Shown: piece by piece, positions 58,223-64,000 of the stretch | Layout of the letters: each line of letters starts with the position of its first letter | Numbering within the stretch: position 1 is the first letter of the stretch | NCBI RefSeq assembly: GCF_052324685.1 | Contig: NC_135213.1 | Location: 39,209,490-39,273,489, forward strand | Source: Brachyhypopomus gauderio | Taxonomy: Eukaryota > Chordata > Actinopteri > Gymnotiformes > Hypopomidae | DNA length: 64,000 bases | Reading direction: 5' to 3' | The notes under the pieces: generated by a model | What the model saw: the letters and a program-made list of their open reading frames with translations, nothing else | Databases searched by the model: none | What the model was told of the DNA's origin: nothing | Program-made: the position numbers and the translations under genes

Positions 58223-59781
58223 CACACTACCGTTCAAAAGTTTGGGGTCACCTAGACAATTTTGTGTTTTGCCCTGAAATCTCATACTTTTATTTATCAA
58301 ATGAGTTGCAAAATGAATAGAAATATAGTCCAGACATTGACAAGGTAGAAATAATGTTTTTTTTTTTTTATTTGAAATAATTTTCTACTTTAAACTTTGC
58401 TTTCGTCAAAGAATGCTCCCTTAGCAGCAATTACAGCATTGCAGACCTTTGGCATTCTAGCTGTTAATTTGCTGAGGTAATCTGAATAAATTTCACCCCA
58501 TGCTTCCAGAAGCCGCTCCCACAAGTTTGATTGGGTTAATGGGCACTTACCATACGGTCAAGATGCTCCCACAACAGCTCAATGGGGTTGAGATCTGGTG
58601 ACTGCGCTGGCCACTCTATTACCGATAAAACACCAGCTGCCTGCTTCTTCTCTAAATAGTTTGTGCATAATTTGGAGGTGTGCTTTGGGTCATTGTCCTG
58701 TTGCAGGATGAAATTGGCTCCAATCAAGCGCTGTCCACAGGGTATGGCATGGTGTTGCAAAATGGAGTGATAGCCTTCCTTATTCAAAATCCCTTTTACC
58801 TTGTATAAATCTCCCACTTTACCAGCACCAAAGCAACCCCAGACCATCACATTACCTCCACCATGTTTGACAGATGGTGTCAGGCACTCATCCAGCATCT
58901 TTTCAGTTGTTCTGCGTCTCACAAATGTCCGTCTGTGTGATCCAATCACCTCAAACTTTGATTCGTCTGTCCATAACACTTTTTTCCAATCTTCCTCTGT
59001 CCAATGTCTTTTTCTTTTATTAGCCAGTCTCAGATATGGCTTTTTCTTTGCCACTCTGCCCTGAAGGCCAGCATCCCGGAGTCGCCTCTTCACTGTAGAT
59101 GTTGACACTGGCATTTTGCGGGTACTATTTAATGAAGCTGCCAGATGAGGACCTGTGAGGCGTTGATTTCTCAAACCTGAGACTCTAATGTTGTCTTCTT
59201 GCTCAGTTGTGCAGTGGGGCCTTCCACTTCTCCTTCTACTCTGGTTAGAGCCTGTCTGTGCTCTCCTCTGAAGGGAGTAGTACACACCATTGTAGGAAAT
59301 CTTCAGTTTCTTGGCAATGTCTCGCATGGAATAGCCTTCATTTCTCAGAACTGAATTTCTTCATTTCTGGCCATTTTGTGAGTTTAATCGAACCAACAAT
59401 TGTAATGCTCCAGATTCTCAACTAGCTTAAAGGAAGGTCAGTTTTATAGCTTCTCTAATCAGCAAAACTGTTTTCAGCTGTGCTAACCTACTTGCACAAG
59501 GGTTTTCAAGGGTTTTCTAAATATCCAATAGCCTCCTTACAGAGTTAGCCAACACAATGTACCATTAGAACACTGGAGTGATGGTTATTGGAAATGGGTC
59601 TCCATACATCTATGTAGATATTGCATTAAAAACCAGACGTTTACAGCTAGAATAGTCATTTACCACATTAATAATGTATAGAGTGTATTTCTGATGCATT
59701 TAATGTTAGCTAAATAAAAAAACTGCTTTTCTTTCAAAAATAACATTTCTAAGTGACCCCAAACTTTTGAACGGTAGCGTG
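58223..59781 (-). mobile_element. Tc1-type transposon, copy 2
   Basis: Counterpart of 34666-36254 with both inverted ends and TA flanks. Confidence 0.92.
58390..59374 (-). pseudogene. Tc1-type transposase, copy 2
   Basis: All three DDE-region motifs are kept, but 7 nt are lost near 58547 so the frame ends DRMVSAH, and a 21-nt loss removes seven residues after LRLANKRKR near 59010. More decayed than the copy 1 version. Confidence 0.88.
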
Positions 59782-59833
59782 TAATTTTTTATATATATAT
59801 ATATATATAAAATATCATAATTATTGTAACATG

Positions 59834-60065
59834 GTCAAGTCAAATTTATTTATATAGTGCTTTTTACAACACATCACAAAGCAGCTTTACAATTGTATGG
59901 GTCCAGATCCCTAATGAGCGACAGAGGCAACAGTGGTGAGGAAAAACTCCCTATGATGGTGGGGATTAGGAAGAAACCTCGGGAGGACCAAGACTCAAAA
60001 GGGAACCCATCCTCCATTGGGCGGCCCGCTAGCATAAGTCTGTATTTATAATCCAAATATAGTTC
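59834..60065. mobile_element. Retroposon-like repeat tail, B position copy 2
   Basis: Same as 36303-36545, followed by a (TTA)n run near 60165-60192. Confidence 0.5.
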
Positions 60066-60299
60066 TATAGTTGCAGATGGTGAACCTCAGAGAGGAGTTG
60101 GCATCAGCGTGCCCTCTGTGGCAATGGCACATCCAACCAAAATGAATAAGTTCATAAAATGTGTTTATTATTATTATTGTTATTATTATTATGAAATGCC
60201 ATATTATTTATAATCTCTCTAGGGCACAGGTTTGTTTACTACCCTTTCTGTAACGTACTAATCAGGCAGACAAGGATCCAAGTGCGGATAATAGCCGTC

Positions 60300-61028
60300 T
60301 TTATTGAAACAATGATCACAGAGCTATCAAACAGGTGAGGGTGCCATCTAGTTGCAGCTCCATTGAATCCCCTGTGGTTCTTTGGCCTAAAGAGAGAGAG
60401 GAGAAAAAGATTATTATGAGTATTGATGTGATATGAATTTGAATTTGTTGCACATCCTTGGTTGTTTTTTATACGTGTAATGAGTGTATACGTATCCAGT
60501 AAGTGTTCTCTAATACTGTGTATTCACCCACTATGGGATATGTATATGGGTAGACAAAACTGAGTTGTCATGTGTGAGGAGTAAACTCACATCACTCTGC
60601 AGGCACATTTTGAGGCAGACCAGTTCATCAGAACCAAACAGGGCAAGACTAGGCTGAGAGCAGATGCTGTTTGCACCATTTTTGTGCATCGCCCCGCACT
60701 CAGAAAGAGGAAGCCCCCTGCACAATACGAAATGACAGAAAGAAGAAACGGTTAAAAGATGGTCAGCTTGGAAGCAAGGCAAGAGCCAATCCACAAAGGT
60801 GAAAAACAACTCCAGCAGCCGAGCTTCAAAATCCAACAACCCCCCAAACAGCTCCAAATCAAGCCCATTAGACAGAAACATTTGGACTAATCATTACTCC
60901 TACAAGTAAATCTGCTTATTAAGAGGTGGATAATTCACTAAAATGCTTTAATTCACATTTTAACGCACATGTTAATTTGATTCTGATGTCCTTATAATAC
61001 ACAATCAGATTTTTTAAGCGTACTAACC
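60300..61028 (-). other. Exon-like segments downstream of ORF B2, with poly(A) signal
   Basis: Counterpart of 36781-37516, with AATAAA at 60305-60300 and donor GTTAGT at 61027 on the minus strand. The 59-nt block is absent, as in B1. Confidence 0.35.
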
Positions 61029-61370
61029 TGTAAAAGTGTATCACAGATGGTCCACTGGTCCAGCTTGACTGCGCTGCTCGTATTTGCTGTAATCAAACGG
61101 GTCCGTTGGAGTGAACGGAGATGGCGCGACTCTCTCTCTATATGGTTCTGGTTCAGAGGGACTAGGCAGGGGACGAGGTCTAGGAGGAGATCAGAGGTCG
61201 GTACACGGGGAAGGCAGTAACACGGAGAGACCGCTCGGTACGTGGCATGGCACCAATACTTCACAAGAAGAGTGAGGGGGAAGATTAAATAGTTGCGATG
61301 GGGAGGCGCGATGAGCGGCAGGTGAACCGCATCTACACGGAGATCATGTGCGGTTCCTCACACTTTCACT

Positions 61371-62009
61371 TCAGTGCTTGAACCATTTTCGCCATATGCT
61401 CCTCCACCATCGTCCCAGAGTTCTCTTCTCAGAGCCCTCAGGTTTTCCGTCTTTCTTCACAAACGCTCTAGCCACCATTTGCTTCAGGCGGCATGAAGCC
61501 TTATTCCTTCTCAACTCTTCTTCTAGCTCCCCCTTTATCTTTTCATTCTCCTTCATCTTTTGTCTAAGTTCTTCTACTTCACTCAGGCGTGCCTTTTCGT
61601 TTTCTTGGTAGAAGAAGATCTCGTGCCTAAGCTTGATCTTCTCCAGCTCCTCCCTCGCTGTGTACTCGGCCAACCTTCTCGTCTCCTTTATACACGCCTC
61701 CTCCATTAGCTTCCTCTCCTCTTCAACCACCCTCTTTTCATCCTCCAGTTCCTTAAGTCTCTTCTTCATTTCTTCTCTCTCTCTTGCCCACTCCTTTTCC
61801 ATCTTCTTGTACTCACTGACCATCTCTCTGTTTTTTATCATCTCTGTGTCTATTTGATCTGTGGCTTTATTAATCCTGGATATCATATTTTCAATTGTCA
61901 TCTTGAACATCTCCTCCTGTTCACTCAGCGTCTGTGTGTAATCCTTTGATTGTTCCTCACTTCTTTTCAGAATTTCACTTTCCATCTCAGTCTGTATACT
62001 GCAGTCCAT
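61371..62009 (-). CDS. Coiled-coil protein with Trp/Arg/Lys-rich tail, B2 (212 aa)
   Basis: Long form like B1. Changes from B1 seen: Thr to Ser in EEQSKDYT, Asn to Lys in EMKKRLKE, and EECIKEMRR to EACIKETRR. Tail GRWWRSIWRKWFKH unchanged. TATA box at 62144-62136. Confidence 0.55.
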   Translation of the reverse strand: MDCSIQTEMESEILKRSEEQSKDYTQTLSEQEEMFKMTIENMISRINKATDQIDTEMIKNREMVSEYKKMEKEWAREREEMKKRLKELEDEKRVVEEERKLMEEACIKETRRLAEYTAREELEKIKLRHEIFFYQENEKARLSEVEELRQKMKENEKIKGELEEELRRNKASCRLKQMVARAFVKKDGKPEGSEKRTLGRWWRSIWRKWFKH

Positions 62010-62135
62010 CTTCTTTCTTATAACTCTCCACTGTCCACTACTGTGTTAATTAGTTGTATGTTCAGCTGTGATGCTGTACAGTCTTTCCTTTTTCTCAACA
62101 AATATCACACTGGTGTCGACTGCCTTGACGTGCGG

Positions 62136-62144
62136 CCTTATATA
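62136..62144 (-). promoter_or_regulatory. TATA box of the B2 module
   Basis: TATATAAGG on the minus strand about 130 bp before the ATG at 62009. Confidence 0.55.
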
Positions 62145-62194
62145 CGTTCGGTTATGTTGTGTTATGTCGTTACTATAGAAACGGAATTCTACTA

Positions 62195-62308
62195 CTTACC
62201 AACGTCATGTATTGTGACGTCATTTCGATTAATCAATTCATAACATCTAAGTAAACAAAAAACATACTGTGGTTATAGAATTTTAGTACGCAACTTACTA
62301 AAAATATA

Positions 62309-62343
<35 letters not shown>

Positions 62344-62680
62344 CTTTATTCAGTAATAGTTGTTCCTTTTTAATAATAAGCTCATTATTATACATTTCTT
62401 TTTTTTAAGAAAAAAAAAATAAAAATATGCAAAAGTACCACAATAAACCGCAGCATGAATGAATTTACATTTGAGACTGTTCGTATCTACTGCCATTTTA
62501 ATTTGGGCAAATTAATTCTACTTTAAATAATACATTTAAATAAAGGAGTAATGAGATGGAATTGAATGAATTACATTAGAAAAGGAGCACCCTGGCAGCA
62601 AAGTAGATACCTGTCACGTTTTTTATTTAAAAATAAGGAAAATTTTCCGCTGGTCGCTACGATCATTCCCTCCAGCCCAA
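62195..62680. other. AT-rich DNA between B2 module and CGCG-element
   Basis: Counterpart of 38690-39150, with a TA run at 62314-62341. No gene recognised. Confidence 0.5.
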
Positions 62681-62808
62681 TCAAGGTCCAGGACCCCTTA
62701 TATTTTACACGACGTCTTCACTTTTTTGATAGAAACACCTTCTCTCTCGTTACATTCATCCATCTCTGATTAGTTTTTCGGGTTTGTTGTTCCCGCTGTC
62801 AGCGCTAA

Positions 62809-62858
62809 TCTCGCGAGAACTGACACTCGGGCTACTGCAGGTTGCCATTCTCGCGAGA
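62809..62858. promoter_or_regulatory. Paired TCTCGCGAGA motifs upstream of copy 3
   Basis: Perfect palindromes at 62809-62818 and 62849-62858, same 40-bp spacing and context as at 39280. Confidence 0.6.
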
Positions 62859-62909
62859 CTAGCGACATAGTTCAGTTTGGAGAGGCGCTTGAATGCTTTT
62901 AAGATATAT

Positions 62910-64000
62910 ACTATATTACAATACGGGAATTTACGGGGAAATATTAATACGGGAGGACATCGGGAAAGAGGGGTAAAATATGGTAGTAGTTTCCCAGCCA
63001 AAACGGGAGAGTTGACAGGTATGCTCTATGCCAGGGGTGGGCAACCTTTGAGACATGGAGTGTAATGAGTGTGTGGCACTATCAGCAAATAAAATTGGAG
63101 TGTAAATTGTTAGGGAAGTGGAGGTGTAAATGGACACAAATTAAGTATTATATCACGATCGATCGCCAAGTATATGCACACAAAGACAGGACTGAAACGA
63201 GTCTTGATCACATGGGTGGACAGTCAAGCCTCATCTGACAATGTGAAATATGGGAAATCTGATCTATAATGTGTGTTCACAAATGTGAGAAATGTTTGAT
63301 TATGCACCAGTGAACTGAAGCCATTTGAATGTCTAGCATTACCTGAACCGCTCCATGTGTCTTCAGTTCAAGTTCTTTTTAGGGTGTGTTGGGTCTGCAG
63401 GACTGACGGTTGCTAAGATCCTGCGGCGCGTGCGTCTGTGAATGTCAAGCGATGTGTGCAGCTCAGTCCATCAGTCCCGCAGCAGGGTTGAGATCCAGAC
63501 CCAAACCAACTGTGAGTATACGTGCGTCTTGATTCGTTAGGTCAAACAAAACGAAAGATGATTTGATCATTGGTGTGTTTACACGATGCTCTAATGTGAT
63601 AAAGGACGTTATAAACGACGCGCAAGCAGCTCTTAAACATGCACGTTCGCCTTTATTATATCCACTTTCATTTAGTTGGTAAACGTTTAGCTTCAAGGAG
63701 CAGCATAGTACTAACACGATACAGTGCGTAACTCTTAAGACATTTTGGTGGATACACATGTGGGACTGGAATGTGTGAGTCTTTTATTTCCCACCAGACC
63801 GGACCGCGTTTACTGGCGGGTCCCAGTTTGTTCCCCGTTTGTTCCCCGGGCAACAGGCCACCAACAGTCGCTCCAGCTCTCCAAACGTGTGTTTCAGCAT
63901 AACAAACGAGCTAAAACCGAATAAAACATGAATGAACGACCCTTTAATTAGTTTGAAAATGATACATTCACTACACTACAGTTTGTTGGGTAAAAGTTAT
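62910..64000. repeat. Tandem segmental duplication, copy 3 (partial)
   Basis: The final 1.1 kb repeats the start of copies 1 and 2 with few differences and runs off the window. The first coding exon would lie just beyond the end, at about 64070 by the copy 2 spacing. The array therefore has at least three units. Confidence 0.92.

Overview
This is eukaryotic, vertebrate-type DNA, most likely from a ray-finned fish. The grounds are several Tc1-type DNA transposons of kinds common in fish, L2/CR1-type LINE fragments, tRNA-derived SINEs, hAT- and Harbinger-like MITEs, a complete BEL/Pao LTR retrotransposon, very long dinucleotide arrays and spliced genes with GT..AG introns. No species can be named from this. 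Nothing in it looks prokaryotic.

The window is a tandem segmental duplication. A unique left flank (1-1060) is followed by copy 1 (1061-39380), copy 2 (39381-62909) and the first 1.1 kb of copy 3 (62910-64000). Copy 1 is longer mainly because it carries a 7.2-kb BEL/Pao element (26201-33396), a 357-bp solo LTR (6127-6483) and about 7.5 kb around 9.36-16.91 kb that copy 2 has lost. Each unit has two parts. The first is a plus-strand multi-exon gene for an acidic, Pro-rich, then coiled-coil protein (about 2.2-18.7 kb in copy 1, 40.5-49.6 kb in copy 2). The second is repeat-rich DNA with two versions, A and B, of a minus-strand module. Each module has a TATA box, a 183- or 212-residue coiled-coil ORF with a Trp/Arg/Lys-rich tail, and exon-like segments ending in a poly(A) signal. 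That gives four coiled-coil ORFs, at 22479-23030, 37859-38497, 53308-53859 and 61371-62009.

The plus-strand gene can be followed exon by exon because the splice phases agree over long stretches. Both complete copies look broken, by different lesions. Copy 1 has two in-frame stops, at 16112 and 17677. Copy 2 has an 8-nt deletion in exon 4, a 2-nt difference in exon 21, and no exons 11-20. A coding 18-bp minisatellite in exon 10 differs by exactly 882 bp (49 x 18) between copies. A 35-bp minisatellite repeats a splice-donor motif. I did not recognise the gene. The protein layout resembles centrosomal or ciliary coiled-coil proteins, but that is only an impression. The four minus-strand ORFs have stayed open in every copy, and no function can be assigned to them from sequence.

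The mobile elements give relative ages. Two L2-like fragments, two Tc1-type copies per unit, the SINE inside one of them, the hAT-like and Harbinger-like MITEs and a 138-bp TG..CA element were already present when the unit duplicated. The BEL/Pao element and the 357-bp solo LTR came later, since copy 2 keeps both empty sites. All coordinates and comparisons were read by eye and no alignment program or database was used, so repeat-unit counts are approximate unless stated as exact.
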